Positions 9,818-19,504 are shown, numbered from the stretch's first letter. The stretch is 64,000 nucleotides of DNA from Allopusillimonas lactea (GCF_021653995.1 NZ_JAJJOZ010000007.1:62001-126000), one strand, 5' to 3'. Program-made: numbers and translations. Notes: generated by a model from the sequence alone, not told the origin.

Positions 9818-10570
9818 ATGAAAATAAAACAAGGCCTGTTGTTATTGGCTGCCATGATGGCGGCGCAGGCGACCGCCAGCGCGCAGGATCTGGTGGTGGC
9901 GGCTGCGTCCAGCCTCACGAATGCCTTCACAGAGATCGGGCAGCAATTCGAACGTGCGCATCGAGGCGTCAAGGTACTGAACAGCTTTTCCGCGTCGGGC
10001 AAGCTTGCTGCCCAGGTGATCGAAGGCGCGCCCGTTGATGTCTTTGCGTCGGCCGATGCCACTGCGATGGACAAGGCAGAACAGCAAGGTTCGATTGACA
10101 CCGCCACGCGGCGCGACTTCGTGCGCAACGAAGTCGTGCTGATCGTACCCGCCGACAACCCCAGAAGCATCCAGTCGGTGGCAGATCTGTCGCGGGCGGG
10201 CGTCACCCGCGTGGCGTTGGGCAATCCGGCATCAGTGCCGGTGGGCCGGTATGCCAAGGCGGCGCTCGAGAAAGACGGCAATTGGCCGGCGGTGGAAAAG
10301 GTCCAGGTGCTGGGCCAGAACGTACGGCAGGTGCTCGATTACGTGGCACGCGGCGAGGTGGACGCCGGTTTTGTGTTTGCGACCGACGCGGCCGTGCGAC
10401 GCGACGCAGTCAAGGTGGTGCAAAAGCTCACCTCACCCGTCCCTGTGCTATACCCCATTGCCCTGGTCAGGCGCGAAGGACGCAATCCGCTGGCCGCCGA
10501 TTACCTAGACTATGTGCAATCGCCGCAGGGCCATGAAATTCTTGCAAAATACGGCTTTTCCAAGCCCTAA
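9818..10570 (+). CDS. modA: molybdate ABC transporter, periplasmic binding protein
   Basis: ModA captures molybdate (and tungstate) in the periplasm and hands it to ModB. The 250-residue product begins with a signal peptide ending ATASAQ near residue 23. Mature ModA features follow: LVVAAASSLTNAFTEIGQQFE, FSASGKLAAQVIEGAPVDVFASAD and GEVDAGFVFATDA. The start ATG at 9818 follows GAGGAAAAC. It is the first gene of modABC, behind the ModE-controlled promoter. modB follows after 174 bp. Confidence 0.95.
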   Translation: MKIKQGLLLLAAMMAAQATASAQDLVVAAASSLTNAFTEIGQQFERAHRGVKVLNSFSASGKLAAQVIEGAPVDVFASADATAMDKAEQQGSIDTATRRDFVRNEVVLIVPADNPRSIQSVADLSRAGVTRVALGNPASVPVGRYAKAALEKDGNWPAVEKVQVLGQNVRQVLDYVARGEVDAGFVFATDAAVRRDAVKVVQKLTSPVPVLYPIALVRREGRNPLAADYLDYVQSPQGHEILAKYGFSKP

Positions 10571-10744
10571 CAAGCATGGCTGGGCGGTTGCCGTACGGTG
10601 GGGTATTCGGTATGCGGGCACGCTGTCGCGTATGCGGCGGGCCGCCTGGCCAGGTATGCTTCAGGCCTGAACTGTCCGGGCAATCGCATGATGTAATCCG
10701 TGCGAATATGGCCGGGCCCCTCAAACTTCTCTATTAACCAAATA

Positions 10745-11434
10745 ATGTCTGGTCTGGCTGTTCCACTGCTTCTGTCGTTGAAGGTTGCTGGCTGGGCGAC
10801 GCTGCTGGCGGCTGTGCTGGGCATTGCGATCGCGTATGGCTTGTCGCGCTGGCAGTCGCGCTGGGGCGATCTGATCGATTCCATTCTGACCCTGCCGCTG
10901 GTGCTGCCGCCCACTGTCATGGGCTACTACCTGCTGGTCCTGCTGGGCCGGCGTGGCTGGCTAGGCCAATGGCTGAGCGGCGCGGGCATCGAATTGGTGT
11001 TCACCTGGCAGGGCGCGGTGATCGCCGCCACCATCGTCGCCTTCCCCATGGTGCTCAAGGCGGCGCGCGCCGCCTTCGAAGACGTGGACCACACGCTCGA
11101 GAGCGGCGCCCGTGTGCTCGGCCTGGGCAACTGGGCGATTTTCTTCAGGGTATCGCTGCCGCTGGCTATGCGCGGCATTGTCGCCGGTGTGCTGCTGGCG
11201 TTCGCGCGTGCCTTGGGTGAATTCGGCGCCACGCTCATGGTGGCCGGCAGTATCCCGGGGCGCACACAGACGCTGTCCATTGCCATCTACGAGGCCGTGC
11301 AGGCCGGTGATGATGCGCTGGCAAACACGCTGGTGCTGGTGACGGCGGGCACCTGCATTGCGGTGCTGCTGCTGGCCAGCGTGCTGGTGCCGCACCGCGC
11401 CCGCATGCGCGGTGTGCCAGGGGTACTGCGATGA
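10745..11434 (+). CDS. modB: molybdate ABC transporter, membrane permease
   Basis: ModB forms the membrane channel of the molybdate importer. The 229-residue protein has about five or six hydrophobic segments and the permease EAA-type loop for ATPase contact (LESGARVLGLGNWAIFFRVSLPLAMRGIVAG), followed by the conserved ARALGEFGATLMVAGSIPGRTQTLSIAIY segment typical of ModB. I start at the ATG at 10745. A GTG 45 bp earlier is in frame, but family alignment favours MSGLAVPLLLSLKVA. No strong RBS is visible at either. Its stop overlaps modC by 4 bp. Confidence 0.93.
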   Translation: MSGLAVPLLLSLKVAGWATLLAAVLGIAIAYGLSRWQSRWGDLIDSILTLPLVLPPTVMGYYLLVLLGRRGWLGQWLSGAGIELVFTWQGAVIAATIVAFPMVLKAARAAFEDVDHTLESGARVLGLGNWAIFFRVSLPLAMRGIVAGVLLAFARALGEFGATLMVAGSIPGRTQTLSIAIYEAVQAGDDALANTLVLVTAGTCIAVLLLASVLVPHRARMRGVPGVLR

Positions 11435-12177
11435 TCGAAATAGACATCTACCGCCGCATGCAGGCTGGCAACCGGTCGTTTACATTGGATGTGTCGCTGC
11501 GTTCGGGCGCCCGCCGGATCGCGCTCTATGGCCCTTCGGGCGCGGGCAAGTCGCTCACGATCCGCGCCCTGGCTGGGTTGATGCGGCCCGAGCGCGGGCG
11601 CATCGTGGTCAATGGCGTCATCCTCTATGACGATGTCAGCGGTGTCTTTCTGCCTCCGCAGGCGCGCCGCTTGGGTTACCTGCAGCAAGACTACGGGCTG
11701 TTCCCGCACCTGACTGTGGCTCAGAACATTGCCTTCGGGTTGAGCCGCGGATTGTTCAACCCACGCCGGCGTGCCACGCTGCCCGAACAGGCTATACGTT
11801 GGGTGCGGGCGTTCGAGCTGGCGCCGGTGCTGGGCAGCTACCCGGCCGAGCTGTCGGGCGGGCAGCGCCAGCGTGTTGCGCTGGCGCGGGCGCTGGCCGT
11901 GGGGCCGCGTGTACTGCTGCTGGACGAGCCGTTGGCCGCCCTGGATGTGGGGCTGCGTGTAAAAATGCGGCGTGAGTTGGCGGATCTACAGGCACAGTTG
12001 GACATCCCCACCATTCTCATCACGCACGATCCGCAGGATGCGATGGCGCTGGCAGATCAAGTCTTCAATCTTCACGAAGGCCGCATTGCGGGTAATTGCG
12101 CGCCCGCCGACCTGGTCGGTGCGCACGATGCGGCGGCAAACCCGCCTGTTTTGCATGCCGCCGCCAATGGTGGATAG
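11431..12177 (+). CDS. modC: molybdate ABC transporter ATPase, short form without TOBE/Mop domain
   Basis: ModC powers molybdate import. The 248-residue protein has Walker A GPSGAGKSLTI near residue 32, the LPPQARRLGYLQQDYGLFPHLTV Q-loop segment, the signature LSGGQRQRVALARAL, Walker B LLLDEPLAALD and the switch histidine in ILITHDP. Well-studied ModC proteins (E. coli, ~350 residues) carry an extra C-terminal Mop/TOBE molybdate-binding domain. This one stops soon after the ATPase fold, so it lacks that domain. The stop is followed by a convergent modE, not by a frameshifted remnant that I can see. The start overlaps modB as ATGA. Confidence 0.92.
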   Translation: MIEIDIYRRMQAGNRSFTLDVSLRSGARRIALYGPSGAGKSLTIRALAGLMRPERGRIVVNGVILYDDVSGVFLPPQARRLGYLQQDYGLFPHLTVAQNIAFGLSRGLFNPRRRATLPEQAIRWVRAFELAPVLGSYPAELSGGQRQRVALARALAVGPRVLLLDEPLAALDVGLRVKMRRELADLQAQLDIPTILITHDPQDAMALADQVFNLHEGRIAGNCAPADLVGAHDAAANPPVLHAAANGG

Positions 12178-12231
12178 GTAGTGTGCGTGGATCCTGCGTG
12201 TGCGCGGCATATGCACATGAATCTGCGCCGA

Positions 12232-12250
12232 CCGGCACAATGGGTGCCGG
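12232..12250. terminator. hairpin between convergent modC and modE
   Basis: A 7-bp inverted repeat CCGGCAC/GTGCCGG with a 5-nt loop sits between the two stop codons. No T-run follows on either strand, so terminator function is only likely by position. Confidence 0.4.
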
Positions 12251-12293
12251 GGTAAATCAGGCAGCCAATCAGCGGCCAGGGGCCGCCGGCGCA

Positions 12294-13136
12294 TTATTCG
12301 GTTACGCCTATCATCACGCTGGAGGCCTTGAAAATGGCCAGTACAGGGTCGCCCGCTTTAAGCGCCATGTCATTCAGGCTGTCCAGGGTCAGCGTGGCGC
12401 CCAGCATATGGCCCGAGGGCAGTTCGATCCTCAGGTCGGCGTTGATGGAGCCCGGCGTGATTTCGCGGATATGTCCCGCCAGTTGGTTGCGTGCCGACAG
12501 CCGCATGCCCTCACCGGGCTGGCCGACGATGATGGAGGATGCCTTGATGAAGGCCAGCGCGCGCTTTCCTGGCGCCAGACCGAGGCTGTGCGTACTTTCG
12601 CTGGTAATGTTGGCGATGATGTCCAGCCCCTCTGCGGCGTGAAGGATAATTTCATCGTTGACGGCGCCATGTGTCACGCGCGTGATTGTGCCGGCCAGGC
12701 AATTGCGTGCCGAAGTCTGGATCATCATATTTTGGATCAATGCAAGGTTGGTATCGCCGGCGCCGGGCAGATTGCCGTTGCGCGCCAGTTGAGCCATGAA
12801 CTCCCGATGTTGCCGTTCCAGGCGCTCGAACAGCGTCAGCAGCTTAACGCCGCGCTCGCTGAGCGTGGCGCCGCCGCCGTGGCGCCCGCCCGTGGTGCGC
12901 AGCACCAGGGGTTCGCCGGCCAGGTTGTTCATGGTGTCGACGGCGTCCCAGGCTGCCTTGTAGCTCAACCCTACCTTTCGGGCGGCAGCGCTGATAGAGC
13001 CTTCTTGGCCGATAGCTGCCAGCAGGGCCATGCGTCGCTGGCTGCCCCAGTTCTGATCGCCCGAACGAAACGAGATCGACCCGGCCAGTTCGATGACCGG
13101 CCTCGAGGAGGATGAGGACAATTGATCGTTCTGCAT
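12294..13136 (-). CDS. modE: molybdate-responsive transcriptional regulator ModE
   Basis: ModE binds molybdate and represses modABC. The 280-residue protein has the N-terminal ModE winged helix-turn-helix (MALLAAIGQEGSISAAARKVGLSYKAAWDAVDTMN, then the wing TTGGRHGGGATLSERG). Two tandem Mop/TOBE domains follow, seen as repeated blocks SARNCLAGTITRVTHGAVNDEI and SARNQLAGHIREITPGSINADL, each with its SxRNxLxGxI motif. This full-length form carries the ligand-binding domains that the neighbouring ModC lacks. I use the ATG at 13136; an in-frame GTG lies 27 bp earlier. Its operator is the site before modA. I found no matching site before modE itself. Confidence 0.94.
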   Translation of the reverse strand: MQNDQLSSSSSRPVIELAGSISFRSGDQNWGSQRRMALLAAIGQEGSISAAARKVGLSYKAAWDAVDTMNNLAGEPLVLRTTGGRHGGGATLSERGVKLLTLFERLERQHREFMAQLARNGNLPGAGDTNLALIQNMMIQTSARNCLAGTITRVTHGAVNDEIILHAAEGLDIIANITSESTHSLGLAPGKRALAFIKASSIIVGQPGEGMRLSARNQLAGHIREITPGSINADLRIELPSGHMLGATLTLDSLNDMALKAGDPVLAIFKASSVMIGVTE

Positions 13137-13332
13137 AACATCTAGTGTACGGCCAAGCGGCACGGACGGTGACAGGCCCGCTTCGGTGTTGCTTTCCTTG
13201 CCCGCGCGCGAGGGCGGGGCGGGCGCAAAATGGGAAAAAGGCGCGGCACAGGGGGAGGTACAGACCGAGGCATAAGCCGAACCGCCTCAGCCGGTAGAAT
13301 GACTCCTTGTTATTCGCTTACGGTCATTGCCG

Positions 13333-15981
13333 ATGCTTGATTTTCCCGAAATGGGGCTGCAAGCCCTGGGGGCCTTGCCTGCCGACGATGTGTTGGTGCT
13401 TACCGTCAACAACCGGTATGCGCGCCGCGTGCTGGCCGATCTGTCGGCTCAGTTGGATGCCGCGCGCAGTGTGATGGCCGTACCAGCCGTGGTGCCCCTG
13501 TCCGCCTGGCTGGGGAGGTTGGCGGATGATCTGGCCTTTCTGCCCCAATCGGGCCAAGCCATGCGTCAAGTCGACGCATTTGGCGCGCGGTTGCTTTGGC
13601 AGCGGGCTATCGAAGATGCCGAGCCCGAGTATCCCTTGCTGGATATCGCGCAGGCGGCGCGCCTGGCGGCCGACGCCGACCGCTTGATGGATGACTGGCG
13701 CATTACGGTGCGTCCGGGGCAGGAGACCCCAGACTACACAAGCTTTCTGCGTTGGCGGGCACGTTACCGCACGCTGTTGCGCGAGATGGATTTCGAAGAC
13801 GGCAACCAGGCTGCGGAACGGGTGGCAGACAGCTTGTGCGACGGCATGCTGGCGCTGCCGGTGCGCACTATTGTGTTGGCCGGCTTCAATGAGTTGTCGC
13901 CACGCATGCGCGGCCTGTTGGATAGCCTGCGCGAGCGCGGGATTACTGTGGCCAGCCTTGCCCAGCCAGGGCAAACCGCGCAGCGCGTCTCGCGCGTGGC
14001 AGCCGCCGATCCGGATAGCGAATGGCGGCTGGCCGCTGCCTGGGCGGCGCGGCAACTGGCCGCCAATGCCAACGGCCGCTATGCCATTATCGCCGCCCGG
14101 CTCGAAGCCGACGTGGTGCTGGCCCATCGATGCCTGCGTGGGGTGCTGGGTGGCGCCTCTCCCTATAACGTTGCGGTGGCGCGCCCCCTTGCCGACTGGC
14201 CGCTGACACGGGCCGCCCTGGCGTGGCTTGCTGTGCTGGCCACGCGGGCGGTTGGCCGTGCGTGGGCGCCCACCGATCTGGGGGCGGCATTGTTGGCCGG
14301 TGGGTGTGCGGGTGGTGAGCGCGAGGCAGCCGGCCGTGCTGCGCTTGATGCCTGGTGGCGACGCCGTAAAATCGTGGCGGTGGGCCCCGACGCGCTCAGT
14401 GAACAACTGGCGCGGTATACGCCGCAGCTGGCCCAGGCCTGGCGCGCATGCACCGAGGCGCTTGCGAATGCCCATGATGCCGCAACGACAGACGTCTGGG
14501 CAACGCGTTTCCGTGGGTGGCTGGACACCCTTGGCTTTCCGGGCGGGGACACGCTCGACAGCCATGCCTACCAGGCGCTGGAGGCATTCGATCGCCTGCT
14601 CGACAGCATGGCCCGGCTTGCGCCGGTCATGGGGGTATTGTCGATGGGCCGCGCCGTCGCGCTGTTGCGCCAACTGGCTCGTGAAACGCCGTTTCAGCCC
14701 CAGCGCGATCCATCCTCGCGGCTCGACGTGCTGGGCTTTCTGGAGTCCGAAGGTGGGCGTTGGGATGCTGTGTGGGTGCTGGGGCTGACAGACGAAGCGC
14801 TGCCTGCGCCGGCCCGGCCCAATCCCTTCGTTCCTCTGGCGGCCCAGCGAGAGGCCGGTGCACCGCGCGCCACGCCGGAGCGTGAACTGCAATGGGCCAA
14901 GTCCCTTTATGCTTCCCTCCTCGAATGTGCGCCCGAGGTGGTGCTGTGCCATCCCCAGGCGGAGGGCGAGCGCATATTGCGGCCCAGCCCCTGCATTGCG
15001 GAGGTGCCGCTGGCCATCCAGCCGGCAAGCGCGCCTGCGAGTGCCGTGGCTACTTTCGGCAACGTCCTCGAATACGTCGTCGACGATCAAGGCCCGCCTT
15101 TGGATGAGGGTGCGCCGACGCGCGGCGGCATAGGCGTCATCGACACCCAGGCCCGCAATCCCCTCTGGGCGTACGCTAAATACCGTCTGGGGGCCAGCGA
15201 GCTCGCGCCCTATGCCGAGGTCTTCAACCAGAATAATCGCGGCGAGCTGCTGCACCGCGCGGTCGAACTGGTGTGGCGCATGCTGGGGGCCCAAGAGGCG
15301 CTGCACGAACGCACGCTTGAGGGCAGCCTGGACGAGCTCGTGGCCGAGTGCGTGGAGCAGGCCGCACAGGAGTTTTTGGCAAACTACGGCCATACGCTGC
15401 GCGCGCTCGAAACTGCCCGAGCCTGCGGGGTGGTGCGAGAATGGCTGGACGTCGAAATGCGTCGCCCGCCGTTCAGCGTCAAGGACGTGGAGCAGGAGTA
15501 CGCCTGGCGGCACGGGCCGCTGGCGCTCTCGCTGCGCTTGGACCGCATCGACCTTCTGCACGACGGTCGCCTCGCGGTGATCGATTACAAATCGGGCGCG
15601 GGCAATATCGATCCGCGCGCAGACTGGATGCGGGCGCGTCCGGTCAATGTGCAATTGCCGTTCTACGCTGCTGTGCTTGCCGAGCACAGCAGCGAGGTCG
15701 GCGCTTTGGTGCTGGCGCGTCTGCACGCCAAAGAGATTCAGGCGCGCGGCCTTGAAGACGGCGATTACGGTTTCGAAGGCGTCGCAGGCCTGGATGACTG
15801 GCCTGCCTTCAAAGGCCTGGCCTGGCAGGATGTTATGCAGCGCTGGCGCACCACCATCGAAGCGCTTGCCGACGAGTACGCCCAGGGCGTGGCCCGCAAT
15901 ACCAGCCTGCGCGCCGATGACCTGCGCTATTGTGATGTCCGGCCGTTTCTGCGGCTGACCGAACAGTATCCGGAGGAATGA
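13333..15981 (+). CDS. AddB-like PD-(D/E)XK nuclease family DNA repair protein
   Basis: This 882-residue protein belongs to the AddB/RexB-like family that partners a UvrD-type helicase-nuclease in processing double-strand breaks. The N-terminal part (VLVLTVNNRYARRVLADLS) resembles the inactive helicase fold of AddB. The C-terminal quarter has the nuclease core LDRIDLLHDGRLAVIDYKSGAG, preceded by NRGELLHRAVELVW. I see no intact Walker A, as expected for the non-motor subunit. ATG at 13333 is used; a TTG two codons earlier is also in frame. The AddA-like gene starts one base after the stop, with an RBS inside this gene, so the two are translated together. Betaproteobacterial members are often annotated only as 'probable DNA repair protein'. 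Confidence 0.85.
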   Translation: MLDFPEMGLQALGALPADDVLVLTVNNRYARRVLADLSAQLDAARSVMAVPAVVPLSAWLGRLADDLAFLPQSGQAMRQVDAFGARLLWQRAIEDAEPEYPLLDIAQAARLAADADRLMDDWRITVRPGQETPDYTSFLRWRARYRTLLREMDFEDGNQAAERVADSLCDGMLALPVRTIVLAGFNELSPRMRGLLDSLRERGITVASLAQPGQTAQRVSRVAAADPDSEWRLAAAWAARQLAANANGRYAIIAARLEADVVLAHRCLRGVLGGASPYNVAVARPLADWPLTRAALAWLAVLATRAVGRAWAPTDLGAALLAGGCAGGEREAAGRAALDAWWRRRKIVAVGPDALSEQLARYTPQLAQAWRACTEALANAHDAATTDVWATRFRGWLDTLGFPGGDTLDSHAYQALEAFDRLLDSMARLAPVMGVLSMGRAVALLRQLARETPFQPQRDPSSRLDVLGFLESEGGRWDAVWVLGLTDEALPAPARPNPFVPLAAQREAGAPRATPERELQWAKSLYASLLECAPEVVLCHPQAEGERILRPSPCIAEVPLAIQPASAPASAVATFGNVLEYVVDDQGPPLDEGAPTRGGIGVIDTQARNPLWAYAKYRLGASELAPYAEVFNQNNRGELLHRAVELVWRMLGAQEALHERTLEGSLDELVAECVEQAAQEFLANYGHTLRALETARACGVVREWLDVEMRRPPFSVKDVEQEYAWRHGPLALSLRLDRIDLLHDGRLAVIDYKSGAGNIDPRADWMRARPVNVQLPFYAAVLAEHSSEVGALVLARLHAKEIQARGLEDGDYGFEGVAGLDDWPAFKGLAWQDVMQRWRTTIEALADEYAQGVARNTSLRADDLRYCDVRPFLRLTEQYPEE

Positions 15982-15982
15982 C

Positions 15983-18900
15983 TTGAGCATTCGCCAACCC
16001 TCTGACAGCGCCGTGCGCGCTGCCGCGATCGACCCTTCGCAATCCTTCCTGATCCAGGCCCCAGCGGGCTCGGGCAAGACGGAGCTGCTCACCGACCGCA
16101 TCCTGGCTTTGCTGGCCACTGTCAACAGGCCTGAAGAGATCGTGGCCATCACCTTCACCCGCAAGGCGGCCTCAGAGATGCACGAGCGGGTGTTGGCCAA
16201 GCTGCGCGCCGGGGCTGGCCCGGCACCGGGGGAGGCTTATAAGTTGCCGGGCTGGCGCTTGGCGCAACAGGCACTGGCGCGCGACAAGGATCTCGGATGG
16301 AGTCTGCTTGACTACCCCGCACGCTTGAGCATACGCACGATCGATTCCTTCTGCGCCTATTTGGTGCGGGCCATGCCTTGGCTCAGCGCCATGGGCGGCG
16401 TGCCCGCCATCACCGACCAGGCGCGCGAGCACTACGAAGCGGCCGCCCAGGCCACGCTCGATATGGCGGACGACAACCAGGCTGTAGCTGATTTCATCGC
16501 ACATCTGGACGTGGACGTCCGCGCCGCGCGCGGCCTGATCGCCGACATGCTCGGCAGCCGCGACCAGTGGCTGCCATTATTGGGCCGAGGCGCCAACAAC
16601 GAGCAGTTGCTCGAAAGCCTTGCTCGTGCGGTGGCGCAAGATTTGGAGCGTCTGGCCACCGCCATGCCGCCGGGTTGGGCCGACGGTCTGGCGCCAAGCC
16701 TGCGGCAGGCCGCCCAGACGCTGGCGGCCGCCGGCGACGACGATGCGAGCCCCTTGCTCGATTGGGACGGGGAACCCTTTGAACCGCATATAGATAGCCT
16801 CCCGCAGTGGCAGGCGCTGGCGCAGGCGCTGCTGACCGGCAAGGGCACGCTGCGGCGCACTGTGACCAAAAAACAAGGCTTTGAGCCCAAGACCGCGCAC
16901 AAGGAAGCGTTTCTGGCCTGGTTGGGCGCGGTGCCCGACGACGAGCCCTGGGTGGGCATGCTCAATGACATCAAGATGGCGCCTCCGGGCGGCTATACCG
17001 CCGAGCAGGAGCGTGTGCTGGAAGTGCTGCTGGAGGTGTTATGGCTGGCTGCCGCCCAGCTCAAGCTGCGGTTTGCCGAGATGGCAGAGGTAGACTTCAT
17101 CGAAATTTCGCAGCGTGCGCTGGAGGCGCTGGGTCGCATCGACGACCCAAGCGATCTGCTGCTGTCGCTGGACAGCAGCATCCGCCACATCCTGGTCGAT
17201 GAATTCCAGGACACCAGCCAGACGCAGATCCGCTTGCTGGAGTTGTTGACGGCAGGCTGGATGCCGGATGACGGTCATACCCTGTTTCTGGTGGGGGATC
17301 CGATGCAATCCATCTATCGTTTTCGCAAGGCAGATGTGGGCGGCTTCTTGAACGTGCGCGACAACGGCTTGGGCACAGTCAGCCTGAAGGCGCTGAACTT
17401 GACTGAGAACTTCCGTTCGCAGGGCAACCTGGTGCAATGGGTGAACGACACATGCCTGCCCATTTTCCCGAGCAAGAATCATCCTGGCCTGGGGGCGATT
17501 ACTTTTACGCGGTCTGTACCGTTCAATGAGCCGGCGCCCGGTCTGGGCGCGGTGTTTCATCCCATCTGGGTTGCGGCGCGGGATGATGATGACGACGACG
17601 CTGACGAAAGCGCGCCGCAGGCTGGCGAGGCTGAGGCGCTGGCCGTGTCGCTGGCGCGCCGGGCGCTCGAAAAATATGCGCATAAAGAAAAGCCGGTCGC
17701 CGTCCTGGTGCGGGCGCGCGGCCACCTCCAGGGCATGGTGCACCGCCTGGCACAGGAGGGTATCCCCTGCCGGGCGGTGGAACTGGTGACGTTGGAGTCG
17801 CGGCAGGTGGTGATAGACCTGGCGCAGCTGGCGCGCGCCCTGGCCCATCCGGCCGACCGCCTGGCCTGGCTGTCGGTCTTGCGGTCGCCGTTGTGCGGGC
17901 TGACGCTGGCGTCGCTCCATGCCTTGTTCGGGCACGATCTGAACACCCCGGTGCCGCGCCTGCTGGCGCAGTGGATAGCGGCTGCGGTCGCACCGCCGTC
18001 TTATCCGGCACAGTCGGCTCAAACGGCTCAAACGGCTCAAACGGTGACGGCGCACGCGGCGGACGAGGCAACGCAGCCCACTGCACAGCGCGTCGTCCTG
18101 CCGCCTGACGAGGCAATGCGGTTGCGGCTGGCTGCCGCTGTATTGCTGGATACGGGCAACGCAGCCGGCACGATTCCCTTTGCCGCTTGGCTGGAGGACT
18201 GCTGGGCGCGCCTGGGGGGGCCGGAGATTTACTACCGCAACCCGGGCGATTCCGCCGACGCCGAGCGGCTGTTTCGCCTGATCGAAGATATTGCGCCTTA
18301 TGGCCAACTCGATCCCGTCGACCTGGAGGCACGTCTGGCACAGTTGTATGCCGCTCCCGAAAACAGCGGCCGCGCTGTGGATGTCATGACCATCCACAAG
18401 TCCAAGGGGCTGGAGTTCGAGACTGTGATCATGACCGGCCTGCATCGCCGCCCGCGTGGCGACGTGGCGCCGTTGATGTATTTCGAGCCGCATGGCGACG
18501 AAGTACTGCTGGGGCCCATCAAGCCCCGTGTGTCGGCGCAGGCGGACCCGGTGACGGCCTATCTCGCTGCGCGAGAGAAGAAGCGCGCAGCCTACGAAAC
18601 AGACCGCCTGCTTTACGTGGGCCTGACGCGCGCACGATCCGAACTGCACCTGATCGGCGAAGTTGCCCTTGACGAAGGCGGCCAAGCAAAACGGCCCTCG
18701 GCCTCCTCGCTGTTGGGCCGGCTGTGGGATCAACTGGATGTGCCGCCGCCGCCCTCGGCGTTCGGCACACCCGAGGCTGCGCCGGGTGCGGCAAGCGATA
18801 TGGCATCCCCAGCGCCCGCCGCGTCGCGCCAGCTTTCAACCCAACGCTATTTGGTGCGGCGCGCGCTGGATACGCTGGCCGATGCGCCGCCCGCACCCGC

Positions 18901-19504
18901 CGCCCGGGTTGGCGCCACCGCCATGCCGTGGAGCTGGCGTGAATCCGCAGGCGCCGAGGCGGTCATCGGCACCGTGGCACACGCCTGGCTGGAGCGCATC
19001 GGCAAAGGGGGCGCCGACACCTGGCCGGTCGAACGCGTACGCGAATGCCTGCCCGTCTTTCGCCGCCAGTTGGCACGCGCCGGTTTGCCCGATACCGGCT
19101 TGGATGACGCCGCCCAGGCGCTATGCGAAACCTTGATCGCCACGCTTACCAGCGAGCGTGGCCAATGGCTGCTGCGCGTCGCCCAGGCCTACCGCGAATG
19201 GTCTCTGCTCGACATCAGTGGACGCGTGTCCATTATTGACCTGGCGATTTCGCAGGAAAACGACTGGCTGGTGGTGGACTACAAGACTGGGGTGCCAAGG
19301 CCGGGCGAATCTGCGGCGCAGTACGCCGAGCGCATGCGCGAACGCTACCGCGACCAGATCGAGCGCTATTGCCGGCACGTTACCGCCCTGGATGGCCGTC
19401 CCGCGCGCGGAGCACTGTACTTCCCGCGCGCCGACATCTGGGTGGAATATCCGGCGGAGGCGTCGCACGCCGTCGGCGTGCAAGCCATGCTGCCCGGAAT
19501 GTAG
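15983..19504 (+). CDS. AddA-like UvrD/Rep helicase-nuclease
   Basis: A 1173-residue superfamily 1 helicase with a C-terminal nuclease, likely the motor subunit of an AddAB-type break-processing enzyme that feeds RecA. Walker A APAGSGKT lies near residues 25-32, the RTIDSFCAYLVR motif near 115, and motif II ILVDEFQDTSQTQ near 405. Then come GDPMQSIYRFRKADV, the motif V block MTIHKSKGLEFETVIMTGL, motif VI LLYVGLTRARSELHL, and a terminal RecB-type nuclease (WLVVDYKTGVPRPGE). The start is TTG at 15983; GGAGG sits seven bases before it. A short Ala-Gln-Thr repeat, made by a 9-bp tandem repeat, interrupts the middle of the protein. Confidence 0.88.
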   Translation: MSIRQPSDSAVRAAAIDPSQSFLIQAPAGSGKTELLTDRILALLATVNRPEEIVAITFTRKAASEMHERVLAKLRAGAGPAPGEAYKLPGWRLAQQALARDKDLGWSLLDYPARLSIRTIDSFCAYLVRAMPWLSAMGGVPAITDQAREHYEAAAQATLDMADDNQAVADFIAHLDVDVRAARGLIADMLGSRDQWLPLLGRGANNEQLLESLARAVAQDLERLATAMPPGWADGLAPSLRQAAQTLAAAGDDDASPLLDWDGEPFEPHIDSLPQWQALAQALLTGKGTLRRTVTKKQGFEPKTAHKEAFLAWLGAVPDDEPWVGMLNDIKMAPPGGYTAEQERVLEVLLEVLWLAAAQLKLRFAEMAEVDFIEISQRALEALGRIDDPSDLLLSLDSSIRHILVDEFQDTSQTQIRLLELLTAGWMPDDGHTLFLVGDPMQSIYRFRKADVGGFLNVRDNGLGTVSLKALNLTENFRSQGNLVQWVNDTCLPIFPSKNHPGLGAITFTRSVPFNEPAPGLGAVFHPIWVAARDDDDDDADESAPQAGEAEALAVSLARRALEKYAHKEKPVAVLVRARGHLQGMVHRLAQEGIPCRAVELVTLESRQVVIDLAQLARALAHPADRLAWLSVLRSPLCGLTLASLHALFGHDLNTPVPRLLAQWIAAAVAPPSYPAQSAQTAQTAQTVTAHAADEATQPTAQRVVLPPDEAMRLRLAAAVLLDTGNAAGTIPFAAWLEDCWARLGGPEIYYRNPGDSADAERLFRLIEDIAPYGQLDPVDLEARLAQLYAAPENSGRAVDVMTIHKSKGLEFETVIMTGLHRRPRGDVAPLMYFEPHGDEVLLGPIKPRVSAQADPVTAYLAAREKKRAAYETDRLLYVGLTRARSELHLIGEVALDEGGQAKRPSASSLLGRLWDQLDVPPPPSAFGTPEAAPGAASDMASPAPAASRQLSTQRYLVRRALDTLADAPPAPAARVGATAMPWSWRESAGAEAVIGTVAHAWLERIGKGGADTWPVERVRECLPVFRRQLARAGLPDTGLDDAAQALCETLIATLTSERGQWLLRVAQAYREWSLLDISGRVSIIDLAISQENDWLVVDYKTGVPRPGESAAQYAERMRERYRDQIERYCRHVTALDGRPARGALYFPRADIWVEYPAEASHAVGVQAMLPGM
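18011..18045 (+). repeat. 9-bp tandem repeat inside the addA-like gene
   Basis: About four copies of CAAACGGCT (first copy CAGTCGGCT, last shortened) encode an Ala-Gln-Thr-type repeat in a poorly conserved stretch. Unit changes keep the frame. Confidence 0.7.

Noticed and set aside
13324..16200. A 958-codon open frame on the minus strand opposite the AddB-like gene
   Set aside because: It is the antisense shadow of a high-GC gene: the plus strand has clear nuclease-family motifs, and the minus frame has none and is rich in Arg, His and Gln.
17039..18733. A 564-codon minus-strand frame opposite the AddA-like gene
   Set aside because: Antisense shadow; the helicase motifs on the plus strand run through the whole interval.
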